Assembly: GCA_031276235.1 (NCBI GenBank)
Contig: JAISNL010000102.1
Location: forward strand, 1-43,555
DNA: 43,555 bases
Direction: 5' to 3'
Origin: Prevotellaceae bacterium
GTDB lineage: Bacteria; Bacteroidota; Bacteroidia; Bacteroidales; UBA932
Shown: in pieces, positions 35,391-43,555 of the stretch
How the letters are laid out: each line of letters starts with the position of its first letter
How positions within the stretch are numbered: position 1 is the stretch's first letter
Translations under genes and position numbers: made by a program
Notes under the pieces: generated by a model
Databases searched by the model: none
What the model saw: only the letters and a program-made list of their open reading frames with translations
What the model was told of the DNA's origin: nothing

Positions 35391-35424
35391 CTATTTAAAT
35401 ATATTTTATATTTTGAGCATCGTG

Positions 35425-35432
35425 CAAAGGTA
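35425..35432 (-). promoter_or_regulatory. -7 box of nadC
   Basis: TACCTTTG on the reverse strand, 34 bases upstream of the nadC ATG (35390), matches TAnnTTTG. -33 element is not clear. Confidence 0.55.
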
Positions 35433-35462
35433 TAAATTTTGAAGTAAAAAGCCTGTGATATA

Positions 35463-35855
35463 TTATTTTTCTATTTTAATTTGAGTTATATAAATTTCAC
35501 TTTCGTTTTCCTGTTTGGCATATATTGTTACTCTAAAAACTTCGTCAGCCTGAGTTATATATGCTCCGATTAAATATATTCTTCCGTTTTTTTCTGTTTT
35601 TTGATGTCGTATTTCAAATTCTTTTGGTTTGTAATTTACAAAAAAATCTTTGAAAATTATTGTTAATTGCGATCGGCTGTAAAAATTAGTTTTACCCATT
35701 ATGTTGCAATTAACGTTGTTGCCGAAACATGTAGAAAGCGTTGCTGCATTGCCTGTTGAGAAGTTTTCTCTGATAAAAGAATACATATCAACCTGAGCAA
35801 GGCTCATAGAACTCGCAAAAAAAAATATAAAAATTATGTTTGATATTTTCTCCAT
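35463..35855 (-). CDS. DUF4783 family secreted protein
   Basis: The product has 130 residues with a signal peptide (MEKISNIIFIFFFASSMSLAQ). The short alpha/beta fold of DUF4783 proteins follows (YSFIRENFSTGNAATLSTCFG, FEIRHQKTEKNGRIYLIGAY, VFRVTIYAKQ, IYITQIKIEK). These Bacteroidota proteins have an NTF2-like look and unknown function. The frame stays open to 35990, but the -7 box TATTTTTG at 35897-35904 lies between, and the longer start would add a second hydrophobic stretch, so ATG 35855 is chosen. It is divergent from rlmH (about 100 bases between starts) and 72 bases upstream of nadC. Confidence 0.8.
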   Translation of the reverse strand: MEKISNIIFIFFFASSMSLAQVDMYSFIRENFSTGNAATLSTCFGNNVNCNIMGKTNFYSRSQLTIIFKDFFVNYKPKEFEIRHQKTEKNGRIYLIGAYITQADEVFRVTIYAKQENESEIYITQIKIEK

Positions 35856-35896
35856 TAAACTTAATTTTACAGCCGTAAAAGTGATAATAATTGTAA

Positions 35897-35904
35897 CAAA
35901 AATA
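35897..35904 (-). promoter_or_regulatory. -7 box of the DUF4783 gene
   Basis: TATTTTTG on the reverse strand matches TAnnTTTG, 42 bases before ATG 35855. AT-rich context makes a chance match possible. Confidence 0.4.
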
Positions 35905-35956
35905 ATGCCAAAAAAACATAAGCATTTATTTTGTTTATAGATATACAAAAACATAA

Positions 35957-36430
35957 ATGAAAATATTATTAATAGTTGTAGGAAAAACAAATTTTGAATG
36001 GCTGTCGCAGGCAGTTGAAATGTATTCGAAACGCATTAAAAAATATGTAAATTTTGATATAAAATATATTTCGGATGTAAAAAACACAAAAAACATGACA
36101 TCTGAAATTCAAAAAAACAAAGAAGGCGAATTGATTATGTTGCAGCTTGCTGCCAAAGACAATGTTGTTTTACTTGATGAGCGAGGCGAGAATTTTTCGT
36201 CGGTTCAGTTTTCCTGTTTTATAAGCGATAAAATAATGTCGTCAACAAAATCGCTTGTGTTTGTAATTGGCGGCGCTTACGGATTTGCGCAGGATGTTTA
36301 CAAACGCGCCGATTCAAAATTATCATTATCAAAAATGACTTTTTCGCATCAGTTGGTGCGGCTTGTTTTTGCAGAGCAACTTTATCGCGCGTTCACCATA
36401 ATCAACGGCGAGCCTTATCATCATGAATAA
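35957..36430 (+). CDS. rlmH: 23S rRNA (pseudouridine1915-N3)-methyltransferase
   Basis: This 157-residue SPOUT methyltransferase has all family blocks. They are MKILLIVVGKT, the EMYSKRIKKYVNFDIKYI segment, VVLLDERGENFSS, the knot-forming SLVFVIGGAYGFAQDV, and the C-terminal LSKMTFSHQLVRLVFAEQLYRAF...NGEPYHHE with the conserved YH end. It methylates pseudouridine 1915 of 23S rRNA on the 70S ribosome. Length matches the family (about 155). It is transcribed away from DUF4783 and nadC. Confidence 0.97.
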   Translation: MKILLIVVGKTNFEWLSQAVEMYSKRIKKYVNFDIKYISDVKNTKNMTSEIQKNKEGELIMLQLAAKDNVVLLDERGENFSSVQFSCFISDKIMSSTKSLVFVIGGAYGFAQDVYKRADSKLSLSKMTFSHQLVRLVFAEQLYRAFTIINGEPYHHE

Positions 36431-36622
36431 TATTTAATGTATTGGCGGATACGCAACAGGTTTTGACTGTCATACTGTTGTTCAGTAAGGTAAGTTGATA
36501 ATTTTATTATATAATTAATAATCATAAATATACAAAATAAATTCCAGCCTATCAACTGATTTGTAATTATTTATCAACAAAACTAAATGAATTTAAACAA
36601 TTCTAAGTTACAGATAAATTTA

Positions 36623-36736
36623 GAGACTTTTGCAAAACACTATTTTAGAGGCAAACAAATATATGCAATTATCTTGTTTCCTAATTGTTGTTAATTCAAT
36701 ATTTTCAGACTTTAAGGGTTTTACAAAAGTTTCAGT
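36623..36736. mobile_element. MITE-like element, copy 2 (about 112 bp)
   Basis: GAGACTTTTGCAAAAC (36623-36638) and GTTTTACAAAAGTTTC (36718-36733) form imperfect terminal inverted repeats. The interior matches copy 1 near 16.1 kb (TATTTTAGA, AAACAAATATAT, TTATCTTG, AATTGTTG, AATATTTTCAGACTTTAAGG). It has no ORF. The end sequence is reminiscent of some Bacteroidota insertion-sequence ends, but no transposase is in the window. Confidence 0.6.
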
Positions 36737-36780
36737 ATAGTTGTGCAACACAAAATAGAAGCAGATTGTTCTCATTGTAA

Positions 36781-36819
36781 AACCCATCCAACAGAATTTT
36801 CAATTCTGTTGGATGGGTT
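36781..36819. terminator. Terminator hairpin, 18-bp perfect stem
   Basis: AACCCATCCAACAGAATT (36781-36798) and AATTCTGTTGGATGGGTT (36802-36819) are perfectly complementary around TTC. The stem is GC-rich at its base and ends in TT, followed on the reverse strand by TT then AC. It lies 50 bases after the GH51 stop codon, so it most likely ends the reverse-strand polysaccharide locus. Confidence 0.8.
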
Positions 36820-36868
36820 ATTTGCAATAAATGGTAATTTTAATTTGTGATGATACTTATTGTTGCCG

Positions 36869-38395
36869 TTAAAGTTTAATTGCTATTTGCGTAAATGAAT
36901 GTGGCGGGAAGGCGTAAGTCAGCTTGCTTCCGTTCAGTTTTGCCGTTTCCGTTTTGGGCGGATATTCTTTTTGCTTGTCGGATGTGAATACATTTCCCAG
37001 TTCGCCAACAATGGTACTTACCTGAGCCTCTTTGCCTGCAAACGGTGCGCCTATATTGGTTATATTGGTTGCAATAGCTTTGTCCTGATGACGGTTTACT
37101 ACGTTTACATATACGGTTTTTCCATCTTCCGACAATACTGCTGTTACATCCAGATAGGGAATATTCGAGAATTTGGCTGTGCTAAACGTGTCGCATTGCG
37201 TATATACATCTATTGATTTGCCTATACAATTATTGGTAAAAAGTTTGAATGTATAAAATATTGGCGATTTGTATATTTCGCCGGTTTTAAAATCGTTTGA
37301 CAGTAGCGAAGTCATCATCGTATAGTTTGCCATTTTTACAAAATCGGCGTGGCGTATAAAGGAGTTAAGACAGGTTGCGTTTGCCAGCGCTCCGCGAATA
37401 TCAAATCCCATTGCCGCCCATTCATCCACCGACAGCATAAGCGGTTTTTTGTCAGGATACAACGCTTTGATAACGTTTACCTGCGCCTGTGTGGTGGTTA
37501 TTTTTTCTTCCAAATCCATAGCGCCTTCGCCCATGTAGCTGTAGTAGTCATTGCGTTTGTCTTCTGGCACTCCGTCATGCCAATAGCGATGTATCGAAAT
37601 ATAGTCGGCTATTCCTGTGAAGGCAGTAATTATTTTGCGATTCCATTCGAGCCAGATTCCTGTAGATTCGTAATAAGATGAGCCGTTGGCAATAAGTTTG
37701 ACAGACTTGTCCACATTTTTGAGCGCTTTGGCGGTTTCTAATCCTATTTTGCAATAGTCTTCTGCGTTTTTGTAGCCGTTTATCCATGGAGAGCCGTCTA
37801 ATTCGTTGCCTATGCACCAGTATTTTACATTGAATGGTTCGGGGTTGCCGTATTTTACGCGCAGGTCAGAAAAATAAGTACCGTTTTTCACGTTGCAGTA
37901 TTCAATCCAGAAGCGTGCGTTGTCAATGCTGCCCAGCCCAAGGTTGAGGCATATTACGTTTTCGCTGCCTATGGAGCGGTTCAGTTTCACCCATTCGTCA
38001 GTGCCTACGAGGTTTGGGTCGTATCCGCCCCATGCAAGGTCTTTGCGTACGGGGCGCGTTTCTTTGGGCCCGATACCGTCTTGCCAGTTGTAGGTGGAAA
38101 TGTAATTACCTCCGGGCCAGCGCATGTTGGTTATTTTCAACTCGCGCATAGCGTCAATATAGGTAGTGATAAATCCGTCTGCATTTGCCAACGGCGATGA
38201 TGGGTCATACAATGTTCCGTACAAACTGTTGCGTATTGGCTGCTCGGTGGAGCTACCGATAGGTTCCATAAAGACTCCATAAATATTGGGGTCTATATCT
38301 CCGATAATACGTTCGGTATTAATGGTGATAGAAGCGGTTTGCGCCATTAATGATAATGGCAGTAAAATTAAAATAATTGAAATAAATCGTTTCAT
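36869..38395 (-). CDS. GH51 alpha-L-arabinofuranosidase, secreted
   Basis: The 508-residue protein has a signal peptide (MKRFISIILILLPLSLMAQ). The GH51 TIM barrel follows: DPNIYGVFMEPIGSS, MRWPGGNYISTYNWQDGIGP, with acid/base E198 in GNELDG and nucleophile E325 in LSVDEWA. A C-terminal beta-sandwich covers about 400-508. All core residues are in place. Its expected action is removal of terminal alpha-L-arabinofuranosyl groups from arabinan, arabinoxylan or arabinogalactan oligosaccharides in the periplasm. It sits downstream of the SusC/SusD pair on the same strand, but a terminator and a -7 box lie between, so it can be expressed on its own too. Confidence 0.94.
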   Translation of the reverse strand: MKRFISIILILLPLSLMAQTASITINTERIIGDIDPNIYGVFMEPIGSSTEQPIRNSLYGTLYDPSSPLANADGFITTYIDAMRELKITNMRWPGGNYISTYNWQDGIGPKETRPVRKDLAWGGYDPNLVGTDEWVKLNRSIGSENVICLNLGLGSIDNARFWIEYCNVKNGTYFSDLRVKYGNPEPFNVKYWCIGNELDGSPWINGYKNAEDYCKIGLETAKALKNVDKSVKLIANGSSYYESTGIWLEWNRKIITAFTGIADYISIHRYWHDGVPEDKRNDYYSYMGEGAMDLEEKITTTQAQVNVIKALYPDKKPLMLSVDEWAAMGFDIRGALANATCLNSFIRHADFVKMANYTMMTSLLSNDFKTGEIYKSPIFYTFKLFTNNCIGKSIDVYTQCDTFSTAKFSNIPYLDVTAVLSEDGKTVYVNVVNRHQDKAIATNITNIGAPFAGKEAQVSTIVGELGNVFTSDKQKEYPPKTETAKLNGSKLTYAFPPHSFTQIAIKL

Positions 38396-38454
38396 TTTTT
38401 ATAATTTTGATGTTTTTATAAATTCAAATTTTATTTTGTACTTTTTTTAAGTAA

Positions 38455-38462
38455 CAAAGATA
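38455..38462 (-). promoter_or_regulatory. -7 box of the GH51 gene
   Basis: TATCTTTG on the reverse strand, 59 bases before the GH51 ATG, is an exact match. With the preceding terminator it separates GH51 from susC/susD transcription. -33 element is weak. Confidence 0.6.
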
Positions 38463-38499
38463 GTGTTTAGATATTTTATTTTTTATTTTTATTAATAAA

Positions 38500-38538
38500 A
38501 CGCCACCCAAACCATTATTAATATGTATTGGGTGGCGT
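38500..38538 (-). terminator. Terminator after the SusD-like gene
   Basis: ACGCCACCCAA (38500-38510) and TTGGGTGGCGT (38528-38538) are perfect complements around 17 bases. On the reverse strand the stem is followed by TTTATTAATAAAAA. It lies 8 bases after the SusD stop codon. Confidence 0.8.
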
Positions 38539-38545
38539 ATTAAAA

Positions 38546-40336
38546 TTAATTTGCCGAATTGCCATGCATATTCGGATTTGTTTGTAATTCATTTGTAGGT
38601 ATTGGCAGGCGCAAATGTTTGTTGTAATCGAACGGTATGCTACCTGCTATGTTTGTTTGTTCTATTTGCATTTTGAATTTATCATTAAGCGAATTTAGAA
38701 TTATGTTCTTATCGGGATCTGTAGGATTATTGTACCAGCGCATTAAGTTGAAAAAACGCCAGCCTTCCATAAACAATTCTACCGAGTATTCGTGTTTGAG
38801 TAAACGACGAACGGTGTTTATCTGTAATCCGGGTATAACAGTAGTCCCGCTACCATCTTTCACCTCGCCCAAAACAGGCGCTGCTGCAATAAGATTTTCG
38901 CCTGTGGGCAATGTTCCTTGTCCTGTAGCATAGAACATGTGCGCATCTGCTGCGGTAGGATTGGTCATCTGATTGTTGGCGCGTGAGCGAACCTTGTTGA
39001 TATATGTTAGAGCCGTAGGTTCGTCTCCTGTTTCAAGACAACATTCGGCATACATCAACAATACATCTGAATAACGAATAATGCGGTCGTTTGCTCCGCC
39101 ACGCATCATATCAAAACCGTCATAATCGGCTCCGTTTTTGCGAGTGCCGAGGTATTTGCCGCGCCATGTTACACGTTCGTCTCCTTCAGTAGCGATTAAT
39201 TGGTTGTAATCAACCCAAACGCCGCTTTTTCTGAATTTTGCTCCGTTTGGAATCCAAAGTCCTTGGAATGCGCGTGCATCAATGATAGTACCGTTTGCAT
39301 CACGTTCAAATTCGTTGTACAGCGATAATGAAGGCATAAGATTCCACCAGCCGATAGGGTCTGGAACGGTCATACATACTTGCCGCCATGTATTTTGTCC
39401 TCCGCCTACAAAATCTATAGGCACATTGAAAGGAGCATCTGCACTTCTTGTGAATTGAATTTCAAAAAGAGATTCTCTATTGTTTTCGTTATCTTCCGAA
39501 GCATTGTCTCTGTAATTGTTAACTAATCCGTATTCATCCGATTCAATAATTTTCCACAAAACCTTTTTTGCTTCATCCCATTCAGCCGAGCCTGCGCTTG
39601 CCGAGCCATCGAGAATGGGACGCCCCATGTAAACTTTGGCAAGCATTGCCTGTGCAGCGCCTTTGGTTGCGCGTCCTATATTACTTGCGGCTGCATAAAT
39701 TTCCGAACGCAAGGGCAATAGGTCTTCGGCTTGCTTAAAGTCCTCTACCATTCTTTGATATATCACACCTTTTTCTGCTGGCATAGCATAATAATCGCTG
39801 CTGGTTACCGAGTAATCGCGGTCGGGTATTTCATCTCCAAAAAAGAACGTGAGATAGAAGCGACTGAATCCTCTCAAAAAATATGCTTCGCCCAGCAAAC
39901 GGTTGTATAAAGCCTTGTCTTCAGGCTTGTTAAGATCAAAAGCATTGCCCTGATTTTCTGTCAATCTTTCCAGCGCTACATTGGCTGTATATTGAATTGT
40001 ATAAAAATCGCCGAATGCCGACCCAACGGCAGCATGTTCTGCGCCATTAGTATAACCTGCTAATTGGACTACGGTAGGGTCGCCGGCAGATGCTTTAAAT
40101 GTAAAAATGCCTTCATCGCTGCGCGCGTTCAGTATATAGGGCATGTCGCGTCCCCACATGTTAAGTCCTTGCATAATACCATATATACCGTTTACGGCAT
40201 ATACCAAATGCTCTTGTGTGTTATAATAGGATTGTATAACATCTGTATCGGGATTTAGATAATCCATATTAGGTTCGCAGGATGTTAGATTTATCATTAT
40301 TATTCCCGAAATTATAAATGTAAATATTTTTTTCAT
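38546..40336 (-). CDS. SusD/RagB family nutrient-binding outer-membrane lipoprotein
   Basis: The 596-residue protein has a lipoprotein signal (MKKIFTFIISGIIMINLTSC, Cys20). The TPR-rich SusD fold shows in RLLGEAYFLRGFSRFYLTFFFGD, the YQRMVEDFKQAEDLLPL segment, RATKGAAQAMLAKVYMG and RYSDVLLMYAECCLETGDEPTALTYINKVRSRAN. The C-terminal motif block (HEYSVELFMEGWRFFNLMRW) is also typical. It is the glycan-binding lid that sits on the SusC-like barrel at the outer membrane. It starts 24 bases after the SusC-like gene. The linked GH51 suggests an arabinose-containing glycan; this is inference. Confidence 0.95.
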   Translation of the reverse strand: MKKIFTFIISGIIMINLTSCEPNMDYLNPDTDVIQSYYNTQEHLVYAVNGIYGIMQGLNMWGRDMPYILNARSDEGIFTFKASAGDPTVVQLAGYTNGAEHAAVGSAFGDFYTIQYTANVALERLTENQGNAFDLNKPEDKALYNRLLGEAYFLRGFSRFYLTFFFGDEIPDRDYSVTSSDYYAMPAEKGVIYQRMVEDFKQAEDLLPLRSEIYAAASNIGRATKGAAQAMLAKVYMGRPILDGSASAGSAEWDEAKKVLWKIIESDEYGLVNNYRDNASEDNENNRESLFEIQFTRSADAPFNVPIDFVGGGQNTWRQVCMTVPDPIGWWNLMPSLSLYNEFERDANGTIIDARAFQGLWIPNGAKFRKSGVWVDYNQLIATEGDERVTWRGKYLGTRKNGADYDGFDMMRGGANDRIIRYSDVLLMYAECCLETGDEPTALTYINKVRSRANNQMTNPTAADAHMFYATGQGTLPTGENLIAAAPVLGEVKDGSGTTVIPGLQINTVRRLLKHEYSVELFMEGWRFFNLMRWYNNPTDPDKNIILNSLNDKFKMQIEQTNIAGSIPFDYNKHLRLPIPTNELQTNPNMHGNSAN

Positions 40337-40360
40337 ATCTGTAAAGATTAAAATGATTAA

Positions 40361-43300
40361 TTAAAATGTTAATTGTAAGCCTGCAAAAAATTCACGCTGA
40401 CTCCAGTATGTACCTGTAAAATCATAAAATTGTCCATCAACACCTCTGTCCAAAGTATTGCCGCCGTTAGGCACTTGCGGGTCAAACATTGAATAATCTG
40501 TAATGGTAAACGGATTTTTCACGCCTGCATATATTCTGATACTTTCAATTTTCAGTTTTGACAGCAAGTTTTTAGGCAAAGTATATCCCAGCGTAATATT
40601 ATTACAACGTAAATATGAAGCATTTTCGACAAAATAATCGCTTGCTTTCGTAGAATTGCCATTTGGGTCTCCGTTCACAATACGCGGAATGGATGTGTTG
40701 GTATTTGCTGGAAGAGTAATTGTTTCTCCTCCTGATGTTGTAAAGGTTACGGCTTTGGCGCGGAAGGCATTTTTAATATCTGCCATTTGATTGTGTACGG
40801 CTTTTCCTGCCAGCAATGTTTGTTTCCAATTATTGTAAACTTCTATTCCCAAATCGCCCTGCAAAAGCATTGAAAAATCGAAACCTTTGTATTGCAGGTA
40901 TATGTTTAATCCAACCGAAATATCGGGAATTGACGAGCCTATATATGTTCTATCGCCATCGCCTATACGTCCGTTTCCATCCAAATCAAGGTATTTAAGA
41001 TCGCCTGCGGCAGCAGACTCTTGAATACGTAGCCCTTGTGCATTTACGTAATTTGCCGCTTCTTCGTCTGTTTGGAATATTCCGTCTGTTTTCAATCCCC
41101 AGAATTGTGCAACGGGCAGTCCTACGGCGGTTCGGGTAACGTTATCTGCAGTAAGCCTTGTTGAGCCGCCCAAAAGGAAAGCTGTATGTCCAAGATCGGT
41201 AACTTTGTTTCGGTAGAACGAAAAATTTGGTGAAACAGAGTAAACCAAATCACCTATATTATCTCTCCACGTTCCCTGTAATTCTAAACCCCAATTTGTC
41301 ATACTGCCAACGTTCATCATAACTGATGGGTTTGAAAAATAGGCGCTGTTTCCCACGCTTAATGGTAACTGCACATTAAGCAACATGTCTGACACTTGAC
41401 GGTTATAATAATCAAAAGTTACTGTCAGTTTATGGTTCAAAGCGCTAAGGTCGAAACCGAAACCTGCGTCTCTGGTTGTTTCCCAGCTAAGTTTGCTGTT
41501 GGTGAGTGTTGCCGGACGTGGAGCAGGATAATTGCTGTCTCCCATATTCTCGGTTTGATGTCCGAATGTATAGAAATATCCAACAGTACTTACTACCGCC
41601 TGATAATCGTAGTTGCCTACAGCGCCAGCGCTACCTATCCAACCAAGCGTAGCCCGCAGTTTGAGGCTGTTAAGCCAGCTTGATGTAAGTTCTTTCATCC
41701 ATGGCTCGTCGCTTATTCTCCATCCTAATGAGAACGATGGAAAATATCCCCAACGCCTGCCGGGTGCAAATTTTGAACTTTCATCTGCGCGGAAATTGGC
41801 TGTAAGCAAATATTTGCCGGCATACGAATACATTACTCTTGCAAGCACAGAATAGTAGGCGTTTTCTGATTTTGACCCTGCGGATGTTACATTAGTTTGA
41901 AATTTGTTTTCAACTCCAAAATCCGTCATTTCCATACTGCGTCCCGAAAAGTTTTTATTATACATGCTGAATGTTTCGCTCGTAACGCCTACAACGCCAG
42001 CAATTGAATGTAATCCAAATTTTTTGTCGAATGAAAGTAGCGCTTCATACATTTCGCGGTCGAAACCGGTGTTGGTTGTTTCTAAAAGATTGTACTCTTG
42101 AATTCCGCCGCCGCCGCCAGTTGCAAGTTCATATTTCGGACGAAAATGTTGCGAATCCGCCCTATTCATTGCATTTGTATAAGTTAATTTCAATTTCAGC
42201 CAGTCCACTATCTTCACTTCTCCGAAAATGTTGCCCATAACGCTTAAATTTTGCGATTTTGTTCTGTCTTCGTGAATAAAAAATGCCTGATTAGGTATAT
42301 CAAGCCCGTCAATGTCGCCTGTTTGATAGTAACCGCGATTTTTGTCTATTTTGCTTTCGTCATATACAGGTTCGTTGGGCGGTAATTGCAAAGTATTTTG
42401 TAATGATGCCATTGATGTGGTATGGCTTCTATTGTGTCCCACTTGCACACGTCCGCCGTAAGTAAACCGCCCGTGTGTACCCTGCACTACGGCATATACA
42501 TTTTTATCTTTGCTGTCGCGCGGAATATTTTGCCGTTTGTCGGCTCTTAATGATGCTCCAAAGCGATAATTTACCAATTCGCTACCGCCGCCTATTGCTA
42601 AATCGTAGTTTTGATAAAAATTTGGAAAGAAATATTCGTCCCACCAATCGGTTTGAGCCATAGGAGCGCTTGGTCTGGCGTTGTTTATGGGTACTGGATC
42701 TCTCCATGTTCCGTTAGCCTGTGCTTCAGACGTGGAGCCATTGTAAAACAATTCATTTACATATACCCCATAGTCGTAGGCGTTGAGCATTTCAATCTTT
42801 TTGGCTGGCGAACCTGTACCCACGTACATATTGAAATCTATTCTTGGCGTGCCTAAATGCCCTTTTTTTGTGGTAACAATAATCACTCCGTTTGCGCCAC
42901 GCACGCCGTAAATAGCCGCCGATGCAGCATCTTTCAATACCTGAATGGTTTCAATTTCGTTGTCGCTGGGAACAGCGCCATCTATAATTCCATCAACAAC
43001 CCAAAGGGGATCCGTATTCCCTGTGATGGAACTTGTGCCGCGAATACGAATTTTCCCGCCTGACACATTCACCCCTGCAACATTACCCTGCAAAGCGTTT
43101 TCAATACCTCCGGGAACTTTCAATACTTCGGCTGCGTTTAGCGTTGAAATAGCTGACGTCAAATCCGCCTTGCGCTGAGTACCATAGCCAACTACTACAG
43201 TCTGCTCCAGCTCTTGAACGTCTTCTTGCATGGTAACATTAATAATGCTTCGCTCGCCAACTGTTTCGTTTACCGTGGCATAACCAATGAAAGAAAACGC

Positions 43301-43549
43301 AAGTACGGAATTTCTATCAACCGCCGTAATTGTGTAATTTCCATTGTTATCGGTCATTGCATACATATTGGTTGCTTGCACCAATACGGTTACTCCTGCC
43401 AAAGGTTCGTTGTTAACGGTTACCACTTGCCCTTTGACTGTTATTCCGCCTGTTTGAGCCAACAAACAGTAAGGAATAAGAAACATCATGCAGAAAACTG
43501 TTCTTAACAGTTTGTTTAGTCTGCCTTTTTTTAATTGAATTGAATTCAT
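40361..43549 (-). CDS. SusC/RagA family TonB-linked outer-membrane transporter
   Basis: The 1062-residue protein is complete, with its ATG 6 bases from the window edge. After a signal peptide (about 1-32) come a carboxypeptidase-like beta-sandwich domain at about 36-110 (GQVVTVNNEPLAGVTVLV), the TonB-box-like EQTVVVGYGTQRKADLT near 118, and the plug domain at about 120-235 (LQGNVAGVNVSGGKIRIRGTSS; QVLKDAASAAIYGVRGANGV). The 22-strand barrel follows, ending in aromatic LQLTF. There is no N-terminal STN domain, so it is not of the anti-sigma-signalling type. It imports oligosaccharides handed over by the SusD partner, driven by TonB. Promoter and any regulator lie outside the window. Confidence 0.96.
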   Translation of the reverse strand: MNSIQLKKGRLNKLLRTVFCMMFLIPYCLLAQTGGITVKGQVVTVNNEPLAGVTVLVQATNMYAMTDNNGNYTITAVDRNSVLAFSFIGYATVNETVGERSIINVTMQEDVQELEQTVVVGYGTQRKADLTSAISTLNAAEVLKVPGGIENALQGNVAGVNVSGGKIRIRGTSSITGNTDPLWVVDGIIDGAVPSDNEIETIQVLKDAASAAIYGVRGANGVIIVTTKKGHLGTPRIDFNMYVGTGSPAKKIEMLNAYDYGVYVNELFYNGSTSEAQANGTWRDPVPINNARPSAPMAQTDWWDEYFFPNFYQNYDLAIGGGSELVNYRFGASLRADKRQNIPRDSKDKNVYAVVQGTHGRFTYGGRVQVGHNRSHTTSMASLQNTLQLPPNEPVYDESKIDKNRGYYQTGDIDGLDIPNQAFFIHEDRTKSQNLSVMGNIFGEVKIVDWLKLKLTYTNAMNRADSQHFRPKYELATGGGGGIQEYNLLETTNTGFDREMYEALLSFDKKFGLHSIAGVVGVTSETFSMYNKNFSGRSMEMTDFGVENKFQTNVTSAGSKSENAYYSVLARVMYSYAGKYLLTANFRADESSKFAPGRRWGYFPSFSLGWRISDEPWMKELTSSWLNSLKLRATLGWIGSAGAVGNYDYQAVVSTVGYFYTFGHQTENMGDSNYPAPRPATLTNSKLSWETTRDAGFGFDLSALNHKLTVTFDYYNRQVSDMLLNVQLPLSVGNSAYFSNPSVMMNVGSMTNWGLELQGTWRDNIGDLVYSVSPNFSFYRNKVTDLGHTAFLLGGSTRLTADNVTRTAVGLPVAQFWGLKTDGIFQTDEEAANYVNAQGLRIQESAAAGDLKYLDLDGNGRIGDGDRTYIGSSIPDISVGLNIYLQYKGFDFSMLLQGDLGIEVYNNWKQTLLAGKAVHNQMADIKNAFRAKAVTFTTSGGETITLPANTNTSIPRIVNGDPNGNSTKASDYFVENASYLRCNNITLGYTLPKNLLSKLKIESIRIYAGVKNPFTITDYSMFDPQVPNGGNTLDRGVDGQFYDFTGTYWSQREFFAGLQLTF

Positions 43550-43555
43550 GTCTGT

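Noticed and set aside
42857-43178. Forward ORFs opposite the SusC-like gene
   Set aside because: They are shadows of the reverse-strand plug-domain coding sequence.

Overview
The window comes from the chromosome of a member of the Bacteroidota, most likely order Bacteroidales. Four things in the sequence point there. There is a SusC/SusD pair next to a glycoside hydrolase, a type IX secretion (T9SS) type B C-terminal sorting domain, and Bacteroidota-restricted families (GLPGLI, DUF4783, NagB/LmbE fusion, DAHP synthase/chorismate mutase fusion). Many genes also carry the Bacteroidota -7 box TAnnTTTG, often with a TTTG/TTG about 19-21 bases upstream, and little Shine-Dalgarno signal. The DNA is AT-rich. 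Most of the window is ordinary chromosome; I see no prophage, CRISPR array, integrase or intact insertion sequence.

Left part (1-15.2 kb): the end of a GLPGLI gene and a TonB-receptor-like outer-membrane protein; a NagB-LmbE fusion; a lipoprotein with a Big2 domain and seven WKNG repeats (probable seven-bladed propeller), with a decayed fragment of a relative just upstream; mqnB (menaquinone via futalosine) divergent from folE; a SulP anion transporter coupled to a small ribbon-helix-helix-like protein; a DAHP synthase/chorismate mutase; then a forward run of a GHL10-type glycosidase-like protein, a DUF362 ferredoxin-like protein and a secreted C1 peptidase.

Middle (15.2-21.2 kb): a 21-bp dyad-symmetric minisatellite follows a truncated signal-peptide ORF. 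Then come two small uncharacterised genes, a 110-bp MITE-like repeat (second copy at 36.6 kb), a rod-shaped RNA candidate of about 207 nt that resembles 6S RNA in architecture, a DUF349 protein and pyrG.

Right part (21.2-43.5 kb): a 1230-residue T9SS cargo protein with a His-rich N-terminus; a decayed intergenic stretch; tRNA-Ser(GCT); a reverse-strand operon of a PD40/SPOR protein, nfeD and floA; a second, 28-unit 21-bp minisatellite; an M48 lipoprotein protease; an outer-membrane HEFRH-propeller-barrel protein behind nadC; DUF4783 divergent from rlmH; and a small polysaccharide-utilisation locus (SusC, SusD, GH51 arabinofuranosidase) at the right edge.

The most unusual items are the rod-shaped RNA, the two 21-bp arrays, the MITE-like pair, the propeller-gene relic that seems to supply a promoter element to the intact gene, and the protease-propeller-barrel protein. 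I found no clearly new multi-gene system.
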